From Sulfurimonas sp. (GTDB lineage Bacteria > Campylobacterota > Campylobacteria > Campylobacterales > Sulfurimonadaceae): a stretch of DNA of 64,000 bases. The DNA is taken from the NCBI RefSeq assembly GCF_028714655.1, contig NZ_JAQTLY010000003.1, forward strand, positions 140,547 through 204,546, given 5' to 3'. The translations under genes were made by a program, and so were the position numbers. Of the stretch, positions 16,601 to 25,192 are shown piece by piece; position 1 is the first letter of the stretch, and each line of letters opens with the position of its first letter. The notes beneath the pieces were generated by a model. The model was not told where the DNA came from. It saw only the letters and a program-made list of their open reading frames with translations, and made no database searches.

Positions 16601-17592
16601 GAGCAACAAATCTAATAACAACGATAACTTCTTTGGTAGAACAGAGAGTACCGACATTTTTATGGGGCGCTCCGGGAATCGGAAAGTCATCTATCGTAAA
16701 GCAGATAGCCGAGGATAGAGGAGTCGGTTTTATTGATTTAAGACTTGCTCTTATGGACCCTACCGACTTAAAAGGCATCCCGTTTTACGATAAAGAGTCA
16801 CACACCGCACTTTGGGCGCCTCCGGCTTTTTTACCGAAAAGCGGCGAGGGAATTTTATTTTTAGATGAGTTAAATTCCGCTCCGCCAAGCGTTCAAGCTT
16901 CCGCATATCAACTTATACTTGATAGAAAAGTAGGCGAGTATGAGCTTCCGGACGGTTGGGCGATAGTCGCTGCTGGAAACCGCGAGGGGGACAGGGGTGT
17001 GACTTACCGTATGCCAAGCCCTCTGGCAAATAGATTTGTTCATTTTGAGATGGAAGTCGATGTCGGAGATTGGCGGTTGTGGGCTTATAAAAAAGGACTT
17101 GACGAGAGAGTTATTTCATATATCTCGTACAAGAATGAACATCTGTTCACCTTTGATGCAAAGAGTGATTTAAAAAGCTTTGCAACACCGAGAAGCTGGG
17201 AGTATGTAGACAAGATACTAAAAAGCACGATTACAAAAGAGCTGCTTTTAGATACTCTTAGCGGAGCAGTCGGGCGAGAGGTTGCGGTCTCCTTTTTGGC
17301 ATTTGCAAAAGTTGCAGACAGATTGCCGAGTATCGAAGATATATTAAGAGGTGAGGGTAGCGAGTACAGCAATGAGGTTGATGTTCTTTATGCTCTAAGT
17401 ACCGGACTTGTCAGCGGGTATTTGAAAGATAAGCGAGATGAGAGGTTGGAAAATCTGCTTAGATATACGCTTGAGTTGAAAAGCGAATTTGCGGTTATGA
17501 TAGTCCAAGATTTGCAAAGAAACGGTGTGAGAATGGAACACTCGGAGGCTTTTAAAGAATGGGTTAAGAGATTTGCTTATCTTTTAGCCTAA
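16597..17592 (+). CDS. MoxR-like AAA+ ATPase
   Basis: Cytoplasmic AAA+ ATPase of about 331 aa, of the MoxR/AAA_5 type. It shows Walker A WGAPGIGKSS, Walker B ILFLDELNSAP, sensor 1 VAAGN and an arginine-finger region ending PLANRFVHFEM. Such proteins usually act as chaperones maturing enzyme complexes with a vWA-domain partner. No vWA gene is next to it here; the partner appears to be the upstream helical-repeat protein, with which it shares an ATGA overlap. I chose 16597 over 16588 because of this overlap and a GGATGGGAAG ribosome site. Confidence 0.85.
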   Translation: MRATNLITTITSLVEQRVPTFLWGAPGIGKSSIVKQIAEDRGVGFIDLRLALMDPTDLKGIPFYDKESHTALWAPPAFLPKSGEGILFLDELNSAPPSVQASAYQLILDRKVGEYELPDGWAIVAAGNREGDRGVTYRMPSPLANRFVHFEMEVDVGDWRLWAYKKGLDERVISYISYKNEHLFTFDAKSDLKSFATPRSWEYVDKILKSTITKELLLDTLSGAVGREVAVSFLAFAKVADRLPSIEDILRGEGSEYSNEVDVLYALSTGLVSGYLKDKRDERLENLLRYTLELKSEFAVMIVQDLQRNGVRMEHSEAFKEWVKRFAYLLA

Positions 17593-17663
17593 ATTTTTAA
17601 AACGAAATTAATAAACTTAGCTGTAAGATAGAATGATTTAAAATTTTTTAAGAGGAGTGCAAT

Positions 17664-18179
17664 ATGGCTAGAGTAGGTAACTCGATTATCAAAGGTATAG
17701 AAATCTCGGAAATCATTAAACTTTTAAACAAAGCGTATGCGGATGAGTGGTTGGCTTATTATCAATATTTTATTGAGAGCAAAGTCGTAAAAGGGATTAT
17801 GAAAGATGCTGCAATCGTAGAGCTAAATCAGCATGCCGCAGACGAGCTAAGACACGCAACTATGATAGCAGACAGAATCATACAGCTGGGCGGAACTCCG
17901 CTGTTGCACCCGAAAGATTGGATAAAAAAAACAAATTGTGGTTACGGCGAACCTAAAAATTTTGATGTCGTAGCAATTTTGCAAGATGCTATCAACGGTG
18001 AACAGTGCGCGATAAAAACATACTCAAGCATAGTTGACCTTGTAAGAGACAAGGATATCGTAACATACGATATCGCCTCTCAAATCCTTGCCGATGAAGT
18101 AGCGCATGAAGAAGATTTGCAGACACTTCACGACGATATAACAGAGTTTGTAACAGACTTGAAAAAGAGCCTAAAATAA
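17664..18179 (+). CDS. DPS-like / bacterioferritin-related ferritin (DPSL type)
   Basis: 171-aa four-helix ferritin fold. Di-iron ligands can be read in the expected order: E28 (ADEWLAYYQY), E61 and H64 (ADELRHA), E113 (GEQCA), E145 and H148 (ADEVAHE). C92 (TNCGYGE) and C115 (GEQCAIK, two residues after ligand E113) match the pair of cysteines known beside the metal site in archaeal and Bacteroides DPSL proteins. The protein probably stores iron and detoxifies peroxide as a dodecamer. A ribosome site AGAGGAG lies 7 bp before the ATG. It is probably a single gene, with no ferredoxin next to it. Confidence 0.82.
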   Translation: MARVGNSIIKGIEISEIIKLLNKAYADEWLAYYQYFIESKVVKGIMKDAAIVELNQHAADELRHATMIADRIIQLGGTPLLHPKDWIKKTNCGYGEPKNFDVVAILQDAINGEQCAIKTYSSIVDLVRDKDIVTYDIASQILADEVAHEEDLQTLHDDITEFVTDLKKSLK

Positions 18180-18185
18180 TATTTT

Positions 18186-20705
18186 TTATTTTGACTCTGT
18201 TCTCTTTATCCCAAAAGGTTTAAAAAACACCACCAAAAGCGGTGAGAAAAGAAGATCCGAGACGATTGCTACAAGTAAAACGATAACGGTTAAAAGACCA
18301 AAAATAAGCGTCGGGATAAAATTAGAGGTTACCAACACCAAAAAGCCTACAATGGTTGCAAGCGAGTAATAAAACATTCCAAAAGCAATAGTTCCGTGTG
18401 CTCTGTGCATAGACGCGATATAGTCTCCGTCGCGTGCAAGCTCCTCTCTAAAACGGTAGAAGTAGTGAATAGTATTGTCTACCGTGATACCGAGTGCTAT
18501 TGAGGCTATTGTTATGCTCATAATATCCAAAGGAATTCCTGCAACGCCCATAATGCCAAAAATGACGCTGATTGGTACCATATTGACGGTAAGTGCCACA
18601 ATAGCGATTTTTAAAGAGCGGAATAAAAACAAGAACATTGCTCCAAGCGAAAGAAGCGCAAGTCCAAGCGTTGATATTTGCGAGTCAAAAAGTGATTGGA
18701 GCATATTATTGTAAAGTACCATCATACCGACGAGTTTAAAGTTTTGTGGATCTAGCCCTACTTTTTTCTCAAGGTCTTCTTGAATTTTTTGAAGCAGTTC
18801 GTCGCGTCTAAGATCTTTGTTGGAGTCTACTAGTCGAACTACGAAACGAGCTTCATTATACTCGGTATTTACATACGGCGAGAGAAGGATTTTTTTGAAC
18901 TCCAGCGGCAATTCATTGTACATCAGTGCCAACTCAACGCCGTCAAAATCTTTTCCCTCTTTTAAGATACGCCCAACTTTGGATAGTGTGCCAAGCGAAG
19001 ATACATTCCCAACCTCGGGTAAAGATATCAAATAGTCATGCACTTTAAGTATGGTTTCCATTTTTTGTGCGGTAAACCAGTATTGTGCATCATTGCCCGT
19101 CTCTGTAAATTCATTTGCAAAACTATCAATTTCATCTGAACTAGCCGTACTTTTTGTCTTTTCTTGAGCTTCTGCACTTTTTGTTTTTTCTTCATTCTCT
19201 GTTTTAGGAAATTTTACAACTATTTCCAAAGGTGTCGTACCGCCTAAATCATTGTCTATTTTTTGCATACCTTTATAGATTTCGGTACCCTTTTTAAAGT
19301 AGTTAATAAAACTGTTTTCAACTATCAATTGCGTAGTGCCAAAAAGACTAAAGCCGAGAATCGCAACCACTATGGCAATTATTTTTTTACCGTGATGTTC
19401 TACAATTTGTGCAAATATGGTATTGAGCGTAAAAGCTTTATCAAATGTAAGCACAGGTTCTTTTTTGGGAAATAGCATCATCATAGACGGAAAAAGAATG
19501 TACGCCGCTATCAGCGAGATAGTCACACCGATATTCATCATCGTACCCAAATCGATAATCGGTAAAATATCGCATGTCATAAGCGAGCCAAATCCCGCAA
19601 CCGAGGTAAGGATAATAAAAACAGAGGGAACCGACATACGCTTTAGAGTAATCTCAATTAGCTCTTTTTGAGAGAAATGCGGATAAAGTGCATACTCTTC
19701 TCTGTAGCTTACTATAAGATGGATAACGATAGAGAGCGTGGTGATGAGCTGTATCGCGACATAATTGGATGATACAACCGTTACTTCAAGACCCAAAAGT
19801 GCGTTAATGCCTGTAGTAATTACTACGGCGCAAAGTGATACGACGATAGGCAAAACCACAAAACGCACTTGTCTGAAAATAATCCACAGCATTAGTATCA
19901 TAATAAGCATGATAGCCGTTCCGTAGATGGCAATGTCGCTCTTTACAAAACCTATCATATCATCCGCAATCATCATAACACCGCCTAAGAAAAGCTCCCC
20001 GTCTTTACGGAATGGATTTAGGGCAGATCGCACATTTTCAATCAATTGATGAACTTCGTCCCTCGTGCTGTAACCATACTCTTTAAATGCTTTTTTTGCG
20101 GCTTCAAACTCTTTTTTTTCTTCTTTGCTTAGTTCTCTTTTTTGCTGCAATTCTATAAAAACATTTCGTTTTTGAAGAAGTTCGGTGTATTTGGCATCCT
20201 CTTTGAGATTGACTAAAATAGAGGTTGTTTTAAAATCATCGCTTACGAGATTTTTAGAATATAGAGGGCTTGAAGTAAGCTCTTTTTGAACCATTGTTTT
20301 GTTGATGTCAGAAGATGAGAGCGTACGCACATTTTTCACAACTTCGGAAACTGCTCTTGGCGGACTCTCAAGCAACGGAACATCTAGCAGCGATGTGACG
20401 CTTTCAACTCCTTTTATCTTTGACAAAGACTCTTTAAGCGCTTTTATCGTGGCAATAGTACCATCGGAGAGCATATACTCTTTAGGGCTAAAAGCAACTA
20501 CAAGATAATCTGGGCTGATGTAACGCCCGTGAACTTCACGCGTCAACTTTAAATCGACATCATTCTCCAACAAAAGCGTCTCAGCCGAAGCGTCAATACT
20601 CAAATATTGTGCATAGTACCCAAAAATCCCCGTAGCAATTGCTACTATAACCAAAACAGTTTTGAAATAGTGTGTTGTAAAATCAATATATCGTTGTAAA
20701 AACAT
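18186..20705 (-). CDS. RND superfamily MMPL-type transporter
   Basis: 839 aa with two repeats, each of one N-terminal helix, a periplasmic loop and a five-helix bundle (bundles at about 250-420 and 680-830). Sequence such as LGITVDNTIHYFYRFREEL is typical of MMPL/HpnN-like exporters, not the 12-helix drug pumps. A charged Glu/Lys/Thr-rich linker (about 505-535) lies in the second periplasmic loop. Likely substrates are lipids or other hydrophobic molecules, but no partner gene identifies one. It is convergent with the ferritin gene, 6 bp apart. Confidence 0.82.
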   Translation of the reverse strand: MFLQRYIDFTTHYFKTVLVIVAIATGIFGYYAQYLSIDASAETLLLENDVDLKLTREVHGRYISPDYLVVAFSPKEYMLSDGTIATIKALKESLSKIKGVESVTSLLDVPLLESPPRAVSEVVKNVRTLSSSDINKTMVQKELTSSPLYSKNLVSDDFKTTSILVNLKEDAKYTELLQKRNVFIELQQKRELSKEEKKEFEAAKKAFKEYGYSTRDEVHQLIENVRSALNPFRKDGELFLGGVMMIADDMIGFVKSDIAIYGTAIMLIMILMLWIIFRQVRFVVLPIVVSLCAVVITTGINALLGLEVTVVSSNYVAIQLITTLSIVIHLIVSYREEYALYPHFSQKELIEITLKRMSVPSVFIILTSVAGFGSLMTCDILPIIDLGTMMNIGVTISLIAAYILFPSMMMLFPKKEPVLTFDKAFTLNTIFAQIVEHHGKKIIAIVVAILGFSLFGTTQLIVENSFINYFKKGTEIYKGMQKIDNDLGGTTPLEIVVKFPKTENEEKTKSAEAQEKTKSTASSDEIDSFANEFTETGNDAQYWFTAQKMETILKVHDYLISLPEVGNVSSLGTLSKVGRILKEGKDFDGVELALMYNELPLEFKKILLSPYVNTEYNEARFVVRLVDSNKDLRRDELLQKIQEDLEKKVGLDPQNFKLVGMMVLYNNMLQSLFDSQISTLGLALLSLGAMFLFLFRSLKIAIVALTVNMVPISVIFGIMGVAGIPLDIMSITIASIALGITVDNTIHYFYRFREELARDGDYIASMHRAHGTIAFGMFYYSLATIVGFLVLVTSNFIPTLIFGLLTVIVLLVAIVSDLLFSPLLVVFFKPFGIKRTESK

Positions 20706-20911
20706 AGTGCAACTTTCATAAAAAATTTATTTAATTTTTAAAATTAGAATTATAGCTTTTCATTTATAAATTGCTAATTTATCGTTAAGTTGGGGGGGCA
20801 AAATTTAGCTGCTATGTAACTACTATAGATTTTTAAGGTTCTTAAAGTTTATATTTACAAAATTAGCGGGATTTATAAAGTAATAAGCGGTACTGAAATA
20901 GCACCGAAAAG
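20706..20911. promoter_or_regulatory. AT-rich upstream region with a G7 tract
   Basis: 206 bp upstream of the MMPL gene. It contains a run of seven G at 20792-20798 in an otherwise very AT-rich stretch. Because the tract lies about 90 bp before the start codon, it could alter promoter spacing if it varies in length. No other gene is visible here. Confidence 0.35.
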
Positions 20912-21115
20912 CTAAGCAAGTTTTTTGGAAATCTCGATATCTTGTTTTAGTAATGAGTTAATAATGGTATTTAACGAAAAATCTTTTGTACTTTTTATTT
21001 TATCCATAAAAAAACTTTTAATATCATCATCCAAATATATTGGAATATCCAATTCATTTAAAGGTCTATAAAATTTACCTTGCTCTGCATTTGTAAAATC
21101 ATATTCTTTTTTCAT
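20912..21115 (-). CDS. brnA: BrnA-like antitoxin
   Basis: About 67 aa, second gene of a BrnT/BrnA-type toxin-antitoxin pair. The centre (NELDIPIYLDDDIKSFFMDK) followed by a helical end resembles the short ribbon-helix-helix DNA-binding antitoxins that neutralise BrnT and repress the operon. The ATG at 21115 overlaps the brnT stop (ATGA) and has AAAGG upstream; a GTG at 21124 is the alternative. Family assignment rests mainly on the partner gene. Confidence 0.68.
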   Translation of the reverse strand: MKKEYDFTNAEQGKFYRPLNELDIPIYLDDDIKSFFMDKIKSTKDFSLNTIINSLLKQDIEISKKLA

Positions 21116-21405
21116 AATGGACACCTTTCGTTGTATATTTGCTGCTCATTTTTTGTGGCTTTTCTAGCAGATATTATTCTGACAATTTCAACACCGTCTT
21201 TATCTCTAAATGTATGAACTACCACAAGCACCATCGTATTTAAAGACTTTCCTAACAATACCCATCTCTCTTCATTTTCTGAATGTTCATCATCAAAAAG
21301 AGTTAGTGAATATTTGTCGCTAAAAACATAAGCAGCCTCTTCAAATGTCACTTTGTGTTTTTTGACATTAGACTTTTCTTTTTTGGAATCCCATTCAAAT
21401 TTCAT
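21112..21405 (-). CDS. brnT: BrnT family ribonuclease toxin
   Basis: 97 aa matching the BrnT pattern well: FEWDSKKEKSNVKKHKVTFEEAAYVFSD at the N-terminus (quoted here in two parts: FEWDSKKEKSNVKKH and VTFEEAAYVF), the E-ERW-LLGKS strand, a VVVHTFRD strand and the IRIISARKAT-E end. BrnT toxins are RelE-fold RNases that slow translation. It is the first gene of the pair, with the antitoxin downstream, as is usual for this type. Location beside tRNA genes suggests acquisition by horizontal transfer. Confidence 0.85.
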   Translation of the reverse strand: MKFEWDSKKEKSNVKKHKVTFEEAAYVFSDKYSLTLFDDEHSENEERWVLLGKSLNTMVLVVVHTFRDKDGVEIVRIISARKATKNEQQIYNERCPL

Positions 21406-21595
21406 AATGTTATTGTATCGTAAAAATTATATTATTTTAGTGTAGCAACTTTTTGCTAAATTAAAAGCGTTTGTACAGAAGGTTTTAAAAGAGCTTCTTT
21501 TTTAGGGAATATCTAAAGGCACTTTTGGGCACATAATGGGCACACTAAGTAAGTTTACCTTCTGAAAGTTCGTATTTTAGGGGGTTTAAATGTGG

Positions 21596-21670
21596 TGGCT
21601 CCGAATACTGGATTCGAACCAGTGGCCAAGTGATTAACAGTCACCTACTCTACCGCTGAGCTAATTCGGA
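21596..21670 (-). tRNA. tRNA-Asn (GTT)
   Basis: On the minus strand the gene reads TCCGAAT...ATTCGGA for the acceptor stem, has a TAGCTCAGC D-arm, an anticodon loop CTGTTAA giving anticodon GTT, a T-arm with GGTTCGAATCC, discriminator G and encoded CCA. All stems pair. It is one of two adjacent tRNA genes transcribed in the same direction. Confidence 0.96.
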
Positions 21671-21681
21671 ATCTTAAAAAA

Positions 21682-21758
21682 TGGTGTCAGAGGGGGGACT
21701 CGAACCCCCGACCCCCGGCTTATGAGACCAGTGCTCTAACCAGCTGAGCTACCCTGAC
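21682..21758 (-). tRNA. tRNA-Met (CAT), elongator type
   Basis: 77 nt. The acceptor stem GTCAGGG pairs with CTCTGAC (one G-T pair), the anticodon loop CTCATAA gives CAT, the T-arm is GGGGGTTCGAGTCCCCC, and CCA is encoded. The paired first acceptor base excludes the initiator. A lysidine-modified tRNA-Ile (CAT) is the alternative and cannot be fully excluded by eye. Confidence 0.9.
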
Positions 21759-22062
21759 ATCTTTTAAGAGGCAGAATTATACTTGTTTAAAACTTTAAAT
21801 AACCTAAGATAGGAAGAAAATTTATTTAACTTCTTTTCTAACCTAGATTGCTTCGTCGCAAGCTCCTTGCAATGTACCGTCATCGCGAACGCAGTGAAGC
21901 AATCTAAGAAAAATAGAATAAAAAAGAAAAAGGATTGTTGTCATCAATAATCTTGAGCGTATCTTGTAAATAAGCCTTAGTCTCTTAGGCTAAGAGTATT
22001 GACTTTGTTACCTTTTTTATGTAATATTGCGCGTGTAAACAATATTATTTAAGGAGTTTTAT
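21759..22062. other. Intergenic region: short repeat and groES promoter region
   Basis: 304 bp with no gene. A GATTGCTTCGTCGCAAG...GCAATGTACCGTCATCGCGAA...GAAGCAATC palindromic repeat lies at about 21846-21905. The rest is the leader of groES. I looked for a CIRCE element (TTAGCACTC-N9-GAGTGCTAA) and did not find one. A CTTGAGC half (21951-21957) resembles one half of an HspR (HAIR) site, but the second half is not seen. An imperfect inverted repeat around TAAGCCTTAG...CTTAGGCTAAG (21971-21994) could be an operator. Confidence 0.55.
21999..22027 (+). promoter_or_regulatory. Sigma-70 type promoter of groES
   Basis: TTGACT (-35, 21999-22004), a 17-bp spacer, then TAATAT (-10, 22022-22027). The groES ribosome site AAGGAG is at 22051 and the ATG at 22063, which leaves a short leader. 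The inverted repeat just upstream of -35 may be the heat-shock operator. Confidence 0.65.
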
Positions 22063-22323
22063 ATGAATTTTCAACCATTAGGTAAAAGAGTCCTAGTAAA
22101 AAGAGTAGAAGAGGCAAATACTACAATAAGTGGTATTATTATTCCTGATAATGCGCAAGAAAAACCTTCAAAAGGTAAGGTTGTAGCAGTTAGCGCAGAA
22201 GTTACCGAGCTTGCTTGCGGCGAGGTTGTAGTTTTTGGAAAATTTTCAGGCAGTGAGATTTCACTTGACGGTGAAAAGTTTCTAGTTTTAGAAACAGATG
22301 ATATTTTTGGAATAATTAAATAG
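22063..22323 (+). CDS. groES: Co-chaperonin GroES
   Basis: 86-aa co-chaperonin that caps the GroEL ring. It has the family start [13 protein letters not shown], the mobile loop around [16 protein letters not shown], and the conserved GKVVAVS and FGKFSGSE beta-strands. A strong AAGGAG ribosome site lies before the ATG. The TAG stop at 22321-22323 is also the first three bases of the TAGACTTCTT terminal repeat of the element inserted behind it. The gene is followed by groEL 181 bp later, which is a long gap for this normally tight pair. Confidence 0.97.
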   Translation: MNFQPLGKRVLVKRVEEANTTISGIIIPDNAQEKPSKGKVVAVSAEVTELACGEVVVFGKFSGSEISLDGEKFLVLETDDIFGIIK

Positions 22324-22460
22324 ACTTCTTTTCATAACTAAAAAGTTAGATTTAAATAACCAAAGGAAATGCCCTTGTGGTACAAGTTTGCCAATGACGA
22401 GATTTTTGAGTTTCCGTCATTCTGAACTTGATTCAGGATCTTTGGTTTGCAAGAAGTTTA
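22321..22460. repeat. MITE-like composite element inside the groES-groEL operon
   Basis: 140 bp bounded by TAGACTTCTT and AAGAAGTTTA (one mismatch between ends). It holds a degenerate AGATTTAAAT...CAAGTTTGCCAATGACG half-palindrome split by a 25-bp cassette (22358-22382), then CGTCATTCTGAACTTGATTCAGGATC. Because it separates two co-transcribed chaperonin genes, transcripts reaching groEL must read through the hairpins, unless groEL has its own promoter after the element. Confidence 0.88.
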
Positions 22461-22486
22461 ATAAAAAAAATAGCTCAATAAAATAA

Positions 22487-24133
<1,647 letters not shown>

Positions 24134-24303
24134 TAATTCCCGTTCTCTTAAAATTATAAATAAATATTTAGACTGCCGCGTCACTTCGTTCCTCGCAGTG
24201 ACGCAGTTTTGTCATTGCGATTTTTTTTCTGTCATTGAGATTGCCGCGTTTGTGCTATTGCGAGCGTAGCGAAGCAATCTAACTATTCAGAAAGTTCAAT
24301 TGA
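24134..24303. repeat. GCAATGACG-type repeat cluster after groEL
   Basis: The intergenic sequence holds several diverged units: CTGCCGCGTCACTTCGTTCCTCGCAGTGACGC (given in two parts: GCCGCGTCACTTCGTTC and CGCAGTGACGC), TTGTCATTGCGA, TGTCATTGAGATTGCC and ATTGCGAGCG-TAGCGAAGCAATCT. They form inverted pairs. They resemble widespread bacterial intergenic palindromes. No gene is visible. Confidence 0.65.
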
Positions 24304-24435
24304 AACCTCTGAACAATTATTGAATTAGACCCTGAATGACCAAAGGAAATACCCTTGCGGTACAAGTTCAGGGTGACAGGTAGTTCGTCATTCCAAGCTT
24401 GACTTGGAATCCAGTTTATGATTTAATCAGAGGTT
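24304..24435. repeat. Composite element with cassette, different ends, overlapping pgeF stop
   Basis: AACCTCTGA (24304-24312) and TCAGAGGTT (24427-24435) are a perfect 9-bp inverted pair. The interior is a CCTGAAT-cassette-CAAGTTCAGG palindrome (25-bp cassette at 24338-24362) and a CATTCCAAGCTTGACTTGGAATCC palindrome. The right end includes the last codons and stop of pgeF, so the element or its duplicated end has entered the coding end of that gene, or the arms have evolved as a terminator. Confidence 0.7.
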
Positions 24436-25164
24436 GCAATTATCTTTTATCATTAAAACTCCCGCAAATCTTCCCGTTTGTTTTTCGGCTCTGTATGAAA
24501 AATATTTGTCTGTGTTGCAGCTTGTACATTCATTGAAAATCTCAATATTTTGCTCATCTATGCCGCACTCTATAAGTTGTTTTTTTAGGATTTTGTTTAC
24601 ATCAAGATAAAATTTATTATCTTGTTTTTGCATGGCGTACTCCAAATGAAGTGCTTTTGCCTCTTCATAAATCTCGTTCCCGACTTCATAACAGCACACC
24701 CCGATGCTCGCTCCGATGCTCACATGTATATCTTTTGGATTTGAGCCGAACTCTTTGCTCATCTTTTCAATCACGATTTTTACTATATTTTTAAATGCCC
24801 CTGCTCGCCCTGCATGTGCAACTGCTATAACCTTTTGTTGGTTATCGTAAAATAAAACGGCAGAACAATCTGCCACCATAACCATAAGAGGAGTATTTTT
24901 TCTATCGGTTATAAGGGCATCGCATGTCGGCGGAGCAGCAAAGTTCTCATCGCCTACGACACAGACTAAATCTGAATGAATCTGCTTCATATGAACAAGT
25001 GTTTCTTTGTCATATTCAAGAGTATTTGCCAACAGGATATGATTTTTTTCTACGCTTGACTCATTATCGCCGACATGAAAAGCTAAATTTCCACTTTTTC
25101 TTGAAGTAAAAGCGTGAGTGAGATTTGGAAATGGAGCTAGTTTTTTACTATAATAAAATTTCAT
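24427..25164 (-). CDS. pgeF: PgeF/YfiH family protein (LACC1-like purine nucleoside/peptidoglycan editing enzyme)
   Basis: 245 aa from the ATG at 25164 (MKFYYSKKLAPFPN); an upstream in-frame ATG at 25254 would run across the divergent gene and is unlikely. Family motifs are present: MKQIHSDLV, VAHAGRAGAFKNIV (usually HAGWRG), IGVCCYEVG and CTSCNTDKYFSYR. Reported activities of the family include purine nucleoside phosphorylase, adenosine deaminase and removal of misincorporated residues in peptidoglycan stem peptides; which holds here is not visible. It is divergent from ovoA with 28 bp between starts. Confidence 0.86.
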   Translation of the reverse strand: MKFYYSKKLAPFPNLTHAFTSRKSGNLAFHVGDNESSVEKNHILLANTLEYDKETLVHMKQIHSDLVCVVGDENFAAPPTCDALITDRKNTPLMVMVADCSAVLFYDNQQKVIAVAHAGRAGAFKNIVKIVIEKMSKEFGSNPKDIHVSIGASIGVCCYEVGNEIYEEAKALHLEYAMQKQDNKFYLDVNKILKKQLIECGIDEQNIEIFNECTSCNTDKYFSYRAEKQTGRFAGVLMIKDNCNL

Positions 25165-25192
25165 AGAAAAATTATATCCAAAAGGTTGTTTT

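Noticed and set aside
21759..22062. CIRCE (HrcA) operator upstream of groES
   Set aside because: I searched for TTAGCACTC and GAGTGCTAA halves and found neither; only a weak HspR-like half and an imperfect repeat.
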